A DNA stretch of 64,000 bases, taken from contig NW_023605194.1 of assembly GCF_014898055.3 (NCBI RefSeq), positions 65,535,361 to 65,599,360 of the forward strand. Direction: 5' to 3'. The notes below the pieces were generated by a model. That model saw only the letters and a program-made list of their open reading frames with translations. It was not told where the DNA came from and searched no databases. The translations under genes were made by a program, and so were the position numbers. The stretch comes from Talpa occidentalis. Its lineage: Eukaryota > Chordata > Mammalia > Eulipotyphla > Talpidae. How positions within the stretch are numbered: position 1 is the first letter of the stretch; each line of letters opens with the position of its first letter. Of the stretch, positions 11,590 through 22,003 are shown piece by piece.

Positions 11590-12480
11590 ATATTCACAAC
11601 TAAATTACAACAGAACATTGTCAACAACCCCAGAAAGATAAGTAGATGACTACTACATACATCGGGAGCAACACTGTAGTGGAAAGGGATATGTAATGAA
11701 CATGTTTGTAGCAATACCAGGGAACTACAACCTATGAGATAGAGCAGTAGCTGCTGTACTGAGTTCCTCTGCTGTTGTCAACTTCAGGATCCATGCCCAC
11801 ATCAGAGATATTGGTGACTTGGCACTCAGGGGAGGGACAGAGGGTCCACTATAAGGTACCAGAGGAATATGGGTGCAGAATAATGATTACTGACTTGAGC
11901 CTAGGGCTCCCAGTCTGTAACAGTTGGAGCCCAAACCAGTAAAGAGAGCCAGATAGGATCTCATGGATCTCCTAATAGACAAGGCAAATATTTGCAGCCT
12001 GAGGCTGTGATACTTGCCTTACTCCCAACGAGAGCCAAAACTGAAACAACTGAATGTTCTTACTAACCAGAGAGTAATCACATGGACCTTAATAAAGGAG
12101 CAAATTTCCCAGAATAAGGCTCCTTATTTGAAAAGTATACAATAATTTCTGGCTTTGTGGCCCTGTTTGAACCATACTCCTCTAGTTCTCGAGCAGTAGA
12201 CCCTCTGTCCTGTATGTCAACTCTAAGCACCCCCTTCTCCAATGGAGTGCCAAGTAACCAATATCTCTGATGTTGTCATGTATCCTGAAGTTGACAACAG
12301 CAGAGGAACTCAGTACAACAGCTGCTTCTCTGTCTCATAGGTTGTAGTTCCCTGGTATTGCTGCAAACATGTTCATTATAGATCCCTTCCCATTACAGTG
12401 TTGCTTCTGATGTATGTAGTAGTCATCCACTTATCTTTCTGGGGTTGTTGACTATGTTCTGTTGTGACTTAGTTTAGTCC
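11590..12480. repeat. Large imperfect inverted repeat
   Basis: The left arm (about 11590-11850) and right arm (about 12203-12480) are reverse complements with roughly nine in ten bases matching by eye. Anchors include CAACCCCAGAAAGATAAGT at 11624 against its complement at 12438, and GGACAGAGGGTC near 11840 against GACCCTCTGTCC near 12208. The loop is about 350 bases. Just upstream (11543) is 'caagatggtggcagagtaaag', similar to the start of an L1 5' UTR, so the arms may be two old L1 leaders in opposite orientation. Confidence 0.75.
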
Positions 12481-12543
12481 TCATCCAGTGCTACATCTGG
12501 TGCTTAACCACATCTATGGGTTGAGACTGGCAAGAGACATTTT

Positions 12544-12826
12544 CTTTTTTTTTTTTTTTAAAGATTTATTTATTTATTTATACAAGCACTGAGTACAGTC
12601 AGAAGCGCGGGAGGGTGAGAGAATTCACCAGAGCCAGAGCAGGGAGCAGAGCAGGCAGAAGGACTGAAGTACACTGCTGAGGGGAGCAGTGGGTGGCAGG
12701 AGAGGTCTGCACCATGTGGGACCATCCTCCTGTGGCTGGGGAGCAGCCGGGGATTGAACTGGCACTGCAGAGGCTGCGGGCAGCTTTGCAACCCAGAGCT
12801 CAACCGCTGCGCCACCGGAGACGCCC
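12544..12826 (-). mobile_element. tRNA-derived SINE, younger subfamily
   Basis: The T-rich tail is on the left and the tRNA-like head (gcggttgagc on the minus strand) on the right. A perfect 15-base duplication GGCAAGAGACATTTT lies at 12529-12543 and 12827-12841. The body ends in 'actgtactcagtgcttgtataaata' on the minus strand, the younger type. Confidence 0.92.
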
Positions 12827-12841
12827 GGCAAGAGACATTTT

Positions 12842-13386
12842 CACCAAGAAGTTCATCTAAAGTTTGGCGGGGGTCACTGTGGATTGCCACACTACTTGGG
12901 TTCCCAAAGCACAGAAGGAAGTTTGACCCCTTGATGCTCAACGGAGGTGATCTTTCAGTGCCTTACTGCCCCGTTCCTTCTTATTTGTTACAACCCATAA
13001 AAACTAAACCTGCAGAGACAGAAGAACATATCACAAATGCTGGAGGAAAAAAATACTAGAGAAGTATTGATCCATCAGAACTGTGAACTATGCCTGAAGA
13101 GAGTTAATGGTAACAATTTAATCAAGATTTTTGAATGAAGAAAAATAATGGGCAGTGTAAAATAGGAACACAACAAAGACTGAGACAATACAAGACCTTT
13201 ACAACTATAACGAAGAGATCTAAAAAAAAATACTACAGTGGTGGCGGGTGAGTAGGGGAGGGAATGGGCTCAATGGAACATGGTGGAGGATTGTTTGGGC
13301 ACTGGTGGTGGGCAGGGTGTGAAAGTATAGATTTGTAGAGGTTTGAACCTATTACCAACCAGAGTAGATAAAAATATGTTTCTATT
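12842..13386 (+). other. Old L1-related non-coding sequence before the LTR nest
   Basis: This is A-rich, stop-riddled sequence resembling decayed L1 leader or 3' end. It continues after the LTR nest at 18408. The last five bases (13382-13386, CTATT) are the left target duplication of the outer LTR element. Confidence 0.4.
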
Positions 13387-13741
13387 TGTAGTGCCAGGAA
13401 GGCACAGTGCAGTTTCTCTATGACCCGGGCAGATAGGGTAAGGAGGAGAGTCCTAGAGCCTTCGGTGGCTTTCTCAGGCTTTCATTGAGCTTTTACATGT
13501 AGTGCAGCTACCAGGTACACAACCGGCAGGGGCGCCAGAGGGCTGGTAAGCAAAGGGCCTCCCAGCTCCAGGTGAATCTTTACTCTGTGCTCTTGGTGAA
13601 CATATCACTACTTCAGCCATGGCCCACAAGAGTAAACAAGACAACTGAAGATAACAATGTAACAAAATGCAGGTGCCCACCATAAGGCATGCAATCCTAA
13701 TGGCGGGAGGGCAGAAAAGCCTGAAAATCATTTACTCTACA
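13387..13741 (-). repeat. 3' LTR of the outer element (short LTR subfamily)
   Basis: It runs from TGTAGTGCC to CTCTACA on the plus strand. It is about 90 bases shorter than the 430-449 bp LTRs nearby. Part of it (about 13590-13675, around 'cagccatggcccacaagag') resembles the interior sequence just before the purine tract in other copies (54868-54945). Confidence 0.88.
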
Positions 13742-14124
13742 ATCCACCCCCTAGGCGTTTTCTGCTATACAGTCTACATGTAAGTTATATACAATTTCCC
13801 CTTAACAATATAAACACTGGAGCCACAACTGAATACATAACAATGAAACAATACAACAGAACACAAATAAGTACAGGCAGGGCACCAACCTAGTGGCAAA
13901 AGGCAAGATTATTGGTACCAGCAGATGATCCACCACTTCTGCTGAGGAACGCACTGCTCATACAAGGGAGGGGAACCACTCAGGCATGTGCTGTCACACG
14001 CCAGGAGCCGACAAGCATCCTGGCCTTCTCCAGCTGTGGTTTGGCCACAAGCCACACACCACACCCATCTCCGGGATGCACTCACTCTTGGATTAGCGAT
14101 TCTGTCTCTTTGGGGGTAATCACC

Positions 14125-14560
14125 TGTAGGGTAAGATAAAAAGTATCAGGCTTTTCTGCCCTCCCGCCATTAGGATTAATGATAGATCCTTGTGGTCCTG
14201 AATACATGCCTGATGGCAGGCATCTGGAGTAGGGTGTGGGTATATGTAGATGTGATTCACCTGGGCTAAGATTGGGCTTGTAAGGGCAGCGTCACAGAGA
14301 CGCGAGCAGAGAGCAGAACCACAAGAAGAGCAGAGAGCAGAGAAGCAGAGAGAATGGGAGAGAAGGCCGGAGAGCCCAAATAGAGTGAAGATTTGGGGGC
14401 TGGGAGGCCTGTCAGCCTCCCGGCCCCCCAGCATCCCTGCTGTGTACCTGGTAAATCCTAATAAAAGCCTGCAAAAGTCACTGAGGGCTCCAGGACTCTC
14501 CTCCTTTACCCCATCTGCTAGGGTCATAGAGATCCTGCTCCATGTTCTCCTGCCCCTACA
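14125..14560 (+). repeat. 5' LTR of the second element
   Basis: It runs from TGTAGGG to CCCTACA, a 7-base inverted end. U3 holds 'aagtatcaggcttttctgccctcccgcc'-type sequence in pieces shared by all copies. The AATAAAAG signal at 14459 precedes the U5 'ctgagggctccaggactctcc' region. A purine-rich variable segment lies at about 14300-14375. Confidence 0.92.
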
Positions 14561-14562
14561 TT

Positions 14563-14580
14563 TGGCATAGTTGGCAGGAT
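14563..14580 (+). other. Primer-binding site, probably for tRNA-Ser
   Basis: The 18 bases start two bases after the 5' LTR with the usual TGG. They are complementary to the 3' end of mammalian tRNA-Ser(AGA) except at two positions. Both differences are the kind made by CpG decay. The outer element (18036-18053, minus) and the element at 56 kb (56027-56044, minus) have related sites that differ at other bases, which supports the same tRNA. The tRNA sequence is from memory. Confidence 0.6.
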
Positions 14581-15764
14581 AAACCTATGCAGACAGGTAT
14601 GGAGCCCTCCGAAGGCCTCAGGAGGGACTGCGGAGTAGCAGACCGAGAGCCTGTGACAACGCTGGAGGCATCATGGTGGCACAGGAGGTGGACAAGGTCT
14701 GGGAGTTACAGGACAAGACCTTGCCTGGAGGAGACACCCAAGAAGACCAGCCAGCAACCCCTGAGGCAGCAGAATTGTCGGGGAAGAAAGGACCACGATT
14801 TGGAGCCCCCTAGTGCTGATGCAGGGAAACTGATGGACTAATGGACTGACAATCAAGGCGGAGGAACCTTGGCAGGTTGTTGTTTTGGGGACCCTGGGAG
14901 TGTTTGGTATCATTTGTAAACCCCAGGAGATGGGAATTTGGGAGTAGCCAGTGGGGCCTCAGTGACCAAAAGCAGCCTGTGTACTGCCCAGCAGCTAGAC
15001 AGAGGAGAAAATCCAGCTGAGAAGGCAAAAACTGGTGCTAAGATTGAGAAGCCCTGAGTGGCTGTTAAGTACTAAGTATGCTACAGAAGGCAAGTGAGTC
15101 TCTTAAAATCACTGTGGGTGAGGCCCTGCTCATGGTTGAGTGAGGGTGGGGAGCTGAGGAACCCGTCCTTGGGGGATGGATGAGGAATGTGGCTTGTGGT
15201 GGAGCCCACAGTTGAAGAGGGGACCTAAGAGAGGCCACATGTGGAGCTTGTATCCACGGATCCCCGACCCATGTGCTTGTGCAATGGTTGGCCTAAGTAC
15301 GGAGGTCTATGTGTCACATGGGTGGCTATGAAGGCCGAGTGTTGCAGCGACTTCAGACAGAAACCCTGAGGGTTGGGCAATTACCCCCAACAGCATAGAA
15401 TCGCCATTCCAAGAGTAAGTGCATCCTGGGGGTGGATGCAGTGTGTGGTTTGTGGTCGAGACTACAGCCAGAGAAGGTCAGGAAGCCTGATGGCTTCTGG
15501 TGTGTGACGGCAGATGCCGTGAGTGGTTTCCTTCTCTCACATGAGCAGTGCCTTCGGCAGCAGAAGTGGTGAATCATCAGCTGGTGCCAATAATCTTGTC
15601 TTTTGCCACTAGGTTGGTGCCCTGCCTGGACTTATTTGTGTTCTGTTGTATTTTGTTATATATTGTGATGTATTTAAGTACTTTGGTAGGCCATGGTTGC
15701 AGTGTTCATATTCGCCAAGAGAAACGTGTGTATAATTTGTATAGACTGTCTGGCAGAAAACCCT

Positions 15765-15776
15765 GAGGGGGTGGAT
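15765..15776 (+). other. Polypurine tract of the second element
   Basis: GAGGGGGTGGAT lies directly before the 3' LTR. The same tract is next to the 3' LTRs of the outer element (13742-13755) and of the element in LRRC74B (54386-54399), both on the minus strand. It would prime plus-strand DNA synthesis. Confidence 0.75.
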
Positions 15777-16636
15777 TGTAGGGTAAGGTATAAAGTATCA
15801 GGCTTTTCTGCCCTTCTGCCATTAGGATTAATGATAGATCCTTGTGGTCCCTAATGCATGCCTGATGGCAGGCACTTGGAGTAGGGTGTGGGCATAAGTA
15901 GATGGGATTCACCTGGGCTAAGATTGGGCTTATAAAGGCGGCATCATGGAGACACTAGCAGAAAGCAGAGAGAATGTGAGAGAAGGCCGGAGATCCCAGA
16001 TAGAGTGAAGGTGAGCTGGGAGGCCTGCCAGCCTCTAGGCCCCCCAGCACCCCTGCCTGCCATGTACCTGGTAAATCCTAATAAAAGCCTGCTGTAAAGG
16101 CAGGAACGACATAGGGCAGGTTTTCTGATCCCATGCAGACCAGGTGAAGGAGGAGTCAGAGTCCTCAGTGGCTTTTTGAAGGTCTTTTATTGGGGTTCAC
16201 CAGGCATATGGCAGGCAGGGGTGCTGGGAGGCTGGCAGGCCTCCCAGCCCCCAACAGGTCTTCACTCTATCTGGGCTCTCTGGCGTTCTCTGCTTCTCTC
16301 TTGGCTTCTGCTGCTTCTTTCTCGGCTTCTCTTTTGGCTTCGGCTTTGGCTTCTACTGGCGTCCCTGTAATGCCGCCCTTAAAAAAAAAAAGCCCAGTCT
16401 TAGCCCAGGTGAATCCTATCTACATCTGCCCACACCCTATTCCAGGTGCCCGCCATCAGGCATGCATTCAGGACCGCAGGATCCATCATCTATCCTGATG
16501 GCAGGAGGGCAGAAAAGCCTGACATTTTTCCTTACCCTACACCTGCAAAAGCCACTGAGGGCTCCAGGACTCTCTACTCCTTTACCCTGTCTGCTAGAGT
16601 CATAGAGATACTGCTCCATGTCCTCCTAACCCTACA
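15777..16636 (+). repeat. 3' LTR of the second element, split by a nested solo LTR
   Basis: The left part is 15777-16092 and the right part resumes at about 16542, ending CCCTACA at 16636. TATAAAGG at 15931 is a clear TATA box about where U3 should end. The AATAAAAG signal at about 16079 is just before the break. Confidence 0.9.
16093..16541 (-). mobile_element. Solo LTR nested in the 3' LTR of the second element
   Basis: It is 449 bp from TGTAAAGG to CCCTACA, minus strand. CCTGC is duplicated at 16088-16092 and 16542-16546. It is the same family, so one LTR inserted into another and then lost its interior by LTR recombination, or arrived as a provirus and collapsed. Confidence 0.92.
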
Positions 16637-17208
16637 TCACCCAATCCTCAGGGTTTCTGTCTGCGATCATTCCAACACTTGGCTTTCATAGCCACCAATG
16701 GGACACACAGACCCCTGAACTCAGGCCAGCCCGTTGCACATGTGGCCTCTCTTGGGTCTCCTCTTTGGCTGTGGGCTCCACCACAAGCCATGTTCCCCAC
16801 CATCGACCAAGGATGGGTTCCTTAGCTCCTCACCCTTACTTGACAATGAACAGGGCATCACCAACAGGTGATTTTAAGAGACTCACTGGCCTTCTTTAAC
16901 ATACTTAGGCTGCTTAACAGCCACTCAGGGCCTCCCAATCTCAGCACCAGCTTTTGCCTTTCTAAGTTGGCTTTTTGACACATCTTCTCTGCTCGGCTGT
17001 GGAGAACTTGGTGAGGGCTTCCTCCCTCAGCCTCTTGTGCTCTTCTCATGCCTGCCCCTTCCTCTACTCTGGCCATTGCCTCTCCAGACTGTGGCCCTAG
17101 AATTGCTGGGCAGTACACAGGCTGCTTTTGGCCACCGAGGCCCACTGGCCACACCCAGATTCCCATCTCCTGGGGTTTACAAACAATACCATCCTCCCCC
17201 ATGGTCCC

Positions 17209-17657
17209 TGTAGGGTAAAGAAAATATCAGGCTTTTCTGCCCTTCCGCCATCAGGATAGATGATGGATCCTTGTCCTGAATGCATGCCTGATGGTGGGCA
17301 CCTGGAGTAGGGTGTGGGCATAGGTAGATGGGATTCAGCTGAGCTAAGACTGTGCTTTTAAGGGCGGCGTCACGGGGGGGACGCGAGCAGCACCAGCACC
17401 AGCAGCAGCAGCCGCCGCAGCCGAAGCCGAAGCCGAGAAGCAGCAGAACGAACGCTAGAGAGCCCAGATAGAGTGAGGACTTGCTGGGGGCTGGGAGGCC
17501 TGCCAGCCTCCCAGCCCCCCAGCCAGCACCCCTGCCTGCCATATGCCTGGTGAACCCCAAATAAAAAACCTGCAAAACTACTGAGGACTCTGACTCCTCC
17601 TTTACCCGGTCTGCATGGGATCAGAAAACCTGCACTGTATCCAGTCCTGCCCTTACA
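17209..17657 (+). mobile_element. Solo LTR nested in the interior of the outer element
   Basis: It is 449 bp from TGTAGGG to CTTACA. GTCCC is duplicated at 17204-17208 and 17658-17662. The interior of the outer element (minus strand) continues on both sides. The variable segment at about 17388-17456 is a CAG/CCG/AAGCCG-type repeat. Confidence 0.93.
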
Positions 17658-18055
17658 GTCCCCAAAACATAACATTACCCTGCCAAAGTTCCTCTGCCTT
17701 CTGGCGGGATGTCAGTCCAAGTTCATCTGTTGTTCCTGTGTCAGCACTGGGTGAGCTCCAAATTGTGGTTCTTTGTTCCCTGACAATTCTGCTTCCTCAG
17801 GGTTTCTGGGCTGGTTCTTGCCAGCTGTCTTCTCCTTCACTCGGTCTCGTCCCACAGCTCCCGGACCTTGTCCACCTCCTGTGTTCCTGCAGCATCTTTA
17901 GCTCTTCCCACAGCTCCTGGACTCTAGTCACCACCTGTGCTGCCATGGCGCCTCCAGCATTGTCACAGGCTCACAGTCTGCTACTCCTCAGTCCCTCCTG
18001 AGGTCTTCAGAGGGCTCCAAACCTGTCTTCATTGAATCATGATGACTATGCCAGT

Positions 18056-18407
18056 TGTGGTGGCAGGAAGGGCACAGAGCAGGTTTTCTATGATTGGAGT
18101 AGATGGAAAGGAAGAGAGTCCTGGAGCCCTCGCTGGCTTTCTCAGGCTTTTATTGAGCTTTTATATGTAGTACAGCTACCAGGTACACGGCAGGCAGGGG
18201 TGCCAGAGGTCCAGGAGGCCGAAGGCAACCCAGCCCCCAGCGAATTTTCACTCTGCACTCTAGGCGGACATATCAATACTGTAGCCATGGCCCACAAGAG
18301 TAAACAACACAACTGAAGATAACAAAGTAAAAATGCAGGTGCCCATGATCAGGCATGCAATCCTAATGGTGGGAGGGCAGAAAAGCCTGAAAATCATTTA
18401 CCCTACA
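18056..18407 (-). repeat. 5' LTR of the outer element (short LTR subfamily)
   Basis: It is 352 bp, from TGTGGTGG to CCCTACA on the plus strand, and pairs with 13387-13741. The two share the same deletion and the same insert of interior-like sequence relative to the longer LTRs. That supports their being the two ends of one element. Confidence 0.9.
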
Positions 18408-18472
18408 CTATTTTACTTCAATAAACATAATTTGAGGAGGAAATGAAAAATACTACAGTGGAATTAAAAATA

Positions 18473-18745
18473 GGGCCTCCCTGGTGGCGCAAGGGGTTAA
18501 GCACCACACTATAAAGCAATCCACAGCCTCTGCAACATGAGTTTGATCCTCGGCCGCCCAGGGAGCACCCACATGGCAAAGCAGACCTCTCCCACTGCTC
18601 CCCTCAGCAGTGTATTTCAGTCAGTCTGCCTGTTCTGTTTCCCACTCTGTCTCTGGTGAATTCTCTCACCCCCCACACCTCTGGCCTACACCCCAGCTCT
18701 TGTATGCTTAAATAAATAAATCTTTTAAATAAATAAATAAATAAA
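18473..18745 (+). mobile_element. tRNA-derived SINE, older subfamily
   Basis: It starts GGGCCTCCCTGGTGGCGC with a 'ggggttaagca' head. The body has 'cacctctggcctacacccc' and the tail is ATAAATAA repeats. The flanking duplication is only weakly visible. Confidence 0.85.
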
Positions 18746-19701
18746 ATACAATAGTGGAGACTCAACAGTAGACAAACATAAGTAATGGAGAAAATTAGGG
18801 AACTTGAAAGACTGTGATGGAGAGCACACAAACAGAAGAACAAAGACAAAAGAGAATTACAAAGAATAAAAAAAACTAAGAGTTCTTTAGGATAACCCAA
18901 AGAGAAATATAACATCTGAATCGTGGGGGTCCTAGAAGGAGAAGAGAAAGAAAGAGATATATAAAATTTATTTAAAGATATAATTAAAAAAAAAAAAATA
19001 AAGATATAATTGCTGAGAATCATCTCAATGTGGGAAATAAACCAGGAACTCCAAACAAAATATTACCAGACCAACACACTCCAAGACATATTATAACAAA
19101 GCGGTTAAAAGATTTGACAAGGACAGACTATGAAAAGCATCAAGGAAAAGTAACCTATAAGGGAATACCAATTAGACTGCCAATTTTTCAGTGGAAACCT
19201 TAGAGGCAAGAAGGGAATAGTAAGAGTTCAAGTATTCAAGAAAATTACTTCCAACCTAGAATCCTTTATTCTGGAATATTACAATTCAAGATAGAAAGAA
19301 TGGATAAGGAGCTTCCTTGAAATGTAAAAATTAAAGAATTTACCAATATCAAGTTGGACATAAAAGAAGTACTAAAGGGGCTATTATAAAGTAATCCTCC
19401 TCCAAAAAAGATCTAGTTAGTAGTAACAAACACCTAAATTATACAACATGGAGGAGAGTAAAAAAAATAATAAAAAGGAAGGTGGTCCATCAGGATGAAT
19501 TTGAGATCAGACCATCCAATGGGCCACAAAAACAGTCTATCATACACTAACCTCAGCAGGACCTTCAAGCAAAAATCAATAGAAATTAAAACATAAGACA
19601 ATGGAAATGTAACCTAAACAAAACATAACAGGAAGATGTCAGAAAAAGATAAGGACAAACTAATAAGCAAAGTAACAAATGGCAAAAAGGACTTGTGTCT
19701 C

Positions 19702-20010
19702 GGGCCTCCCCAGTGGCACAGCGGTTGAGCGCTGGGTTGCGAAGCTGCCCGCAGCATTTGCAGCACCGGTTCTATCCCCGGCTGCTCCCCGGCCACTGGA
19801 GGAGGGTCCCACATGGCGCGCAGACCTCTCCTGCCACCCGCTGCTCCCCTCAGCAGTGTACTTCGGTCCTTCTGCCTGCTCTGCTCCCAGCTCTGGCTCT
19901 GGTGAATTCTCTCATCCTCCTGCGCTTCTGACTGTACCCAGTGCTTGTATGTATAAATAAATAAATAAATCTTAAAAAAAAAAAAAATACCGTTTCTCTT
20001 TAAAAAAAAA
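19702..20010 (+). mobile_element. tRNA-derived SINE, younger subfamily, with extra tail sequence
   Basis: It has the young-type head (gcggttgagcgctgggttgc) and body. After the A run there is a short unique piece (taccgtttctcttt) and a second A run before the right duplication. The duplication is AAAAAGGACTTGTGTCTC at the left and the same with one change at about 20011. Confidence 0.9.
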
Positions 20011-20550
20011 AAAGGACTTATGTCTCAATAATGATCTTAAATGTAAGTGATTTCAATTCACCAACTAAAAGGTATAGAATTACTGAAAGGATTTCAAACC
20101 AAAGTCCAACCTTCTGCTTTTTACAGGAAACCCATTTTACTAACAAAGAAAAGCATATTCTTAGACTTAAAGACTGGAAGACAGTTATAAAAACAAATGC
20201 CAATGACAAAAAGGAACAATCTACTTACATCAGACAAAATAGATTTCCAATTTAAAAAGGTAATAAGATACAGAGATGTGCATTACATTATGATTAAGGA
20301 CTTAATAGAACAATGAGAAGCAACACTCATAAATATATGCATTAAATGACAGAACACCAAGATATACAAACAATTATTAATACAACTAATGAAAGATATT
20401 GGCAGCAACAAAATAATCCTAGGAGATTTTAATACTCCACGTACAACTATGGGCAGAACAAGACAAAGAATAAATTTTTAAAAAGCAATAGTCTTTGAAA
20501 GTAAATAGACCAAATAGGCCTGACATACTTCTACAGACTACTCCACCCAA

Positions 20551-21597
20551 AAACTGCTGCAGGCAGCAGCTCTCATGCCCACCTGTAGTTATGCAGGTGT
20601 TTTCACCAACCTTCTCCCTTTGCAAACAGCAGAGGCAGCTTTCCTCCCAAGACTGCCCACCTATGACTATGTACTCTTCTTTAATAAACCCATCCCTTTT
20701 AGGACAGCTCTTTTTGCCAATTTGTGTTTGTGAAAGCATCCTTGACTTCCTTTGCCTTCTCTTTGAATATATATTAAAACCTGACTTTTTGAATATATAT
20801 TTAAAAAAAAAAACATTGCATAGGATGGTTCAGTTCCTATGGAAAACAGTATGGAGGTTTCTCAAAAGATTAAGAATATATTAAAAATAGATACCATATG
20901 ATCTAGTAATTGCACTCTTTGGTGGTGGGAATTTTATGGGACTACTCCTGAGAGGAGAAAGCATACACTGTACAAAAATGAACAATAATATAAAATATAT
21001 ATTAATTTAAAAAAACTAATTCAAAGGGATACATGCAATCCTATGTTCGTTGTAGCACTATTTACAATGACCAAGTTATAAAAACAACTTAGGTGCCCAA
21101 CAACAGATGTCTGGATTAAGAAGATGTGGTACAATAGTATAGATTCTATTGTATTAAAAATATTTATATTGGAATACATTATATTTAGTAGCATATATTC
21201 AGTATCAAAGAAAAAGATAAACTCCTAACAACTGTGCAACAGAACTGGAGGGGCTTATGATAATTGAAATAAGCCAGCAGAAGAAAGATAAATGCTGTAT
21301 GATTTCATTCATAAGTGGAATATAGAAAAAAAACAAAGGAACTGACATAACTAAATTAAAACAAAGGCTAGAAATGAATGAAGAATTGAGACCACTAGAA
21401 GGTGAGGGTGTAAGAACAAAGTGGGGAATGGGCCCAACAGTATACAATAAAGGGATATGAGTGCTCTGGGGTCAGCGGGCTGTGGACACACAGTTGAGAA
21501 GGTGTGAATCTATTCCTCTGAATCACATACAGTGATACAGTCTATAGTAAACCAATGTTACCTCAAATAAATAAAAATATTTTCAAAACCACCGCTT
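20551..21597 (+). mobile_element. Insert in the old L1: unclassified segment joined to an L1 3' end
   Basis: The old L1 ORF2 stops at about 20550 ('ccacccaaaaactgc') and resumes at about 21598. The first 250 bases of the insert hold TTAATAAACCC at about 20682 and resemble an LTR or retrocopy end, unidentified. From about 20815 the sequence is an L1 3' end with the usual ORF2 C-terminal and 3' UTR features. Confidence 0.45.
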
Positions 21598-22003
21598 AGA
21601 CATTCTTTCAAGTGCACATATAACATTTTCAAGAATAGACCATTTGGTGGGACACAAGTCAATTTTCAATAAAACCACAAAGACTGAAATCTTACCAAGT
21701 AGTCTTTCTGGGCAGAATGTCATAACTCTAGAAATTAATTATTAAAAACAACAACAACAGGGAAATCCATAAACATAACACTAAATAATATGCTGCTTCA
21801 TGGCCATTGTAGTAAATAGGAAATTAAATCAAAAATCAAAACACCTCATGACTAATGAAAATGAAGATACAACTTATCAGAATTTATAGGCTACAGCAAC
21901 AGTATTAAGAGGGAAGATAATTGCAGTACAGGCCCAAAATGGGAATGGAAAATGCCAGAAACAACTTGCTATTCATAAAGCAACTTGAAAAAAAGAACAA
22001 ACA

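Larger units (their letters stand above)
14125..16636 (+). mobile_element. Second non-autonomous LTR element, inserted in the outer one
   Basis: The 5' LTR is 14125-14560. The interior is 14561-15776 (1216 bp). The 3' LTR is 15777-16636 with a solo LTR nested at 16093-16541. TCACC is duplicated at 14120-14124 and 16637-16641. The interior starts with a primer-binding site and ends with a purine tract. The only short frame near the 5' side begins with an ATG at about 14672 and runs about 45 codons. A comparable decayed frame lies in the outer copy on the minus strand. I see no retroviral domain in it. Orientation is opposite to the outer element. Confidence 0.92.
13387..18407 (-). mobile_element. 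Outer non-autonomous LTR retrotransposon (provirus form) holding three nested relatives
   Basis: Two ~353-bp LTRs (13387-13741 and 18056-18407) in the same minus orientation bound this element. CTATT is duplicated at 13382-13386 and 18408-18412. The 5' LTR is the right one. A primer-binding site follows at 18036-18053, and a purine-rich tract (pyrimidine-rich here) at 13742-13755 precedes the 3' LTR. After removing nested elements the interior is about 1.34 kb (13742-14124, 16642-17208, 17663-18055). No gag, protease, polymerase or env frame is visible, so it must have used proteins from another element. The two LTRs show many differences, so it is not recent. Confidence 0.9.

Noticed and set aside
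17177..17675. Long Leu/Arg/Ser-rich frames over the LTRs (also at 53622-54429 and 56082-56600)
   Set aside because: They arise from the repeat-like variable segment in the LTRs, differ between copies and lack any domain.
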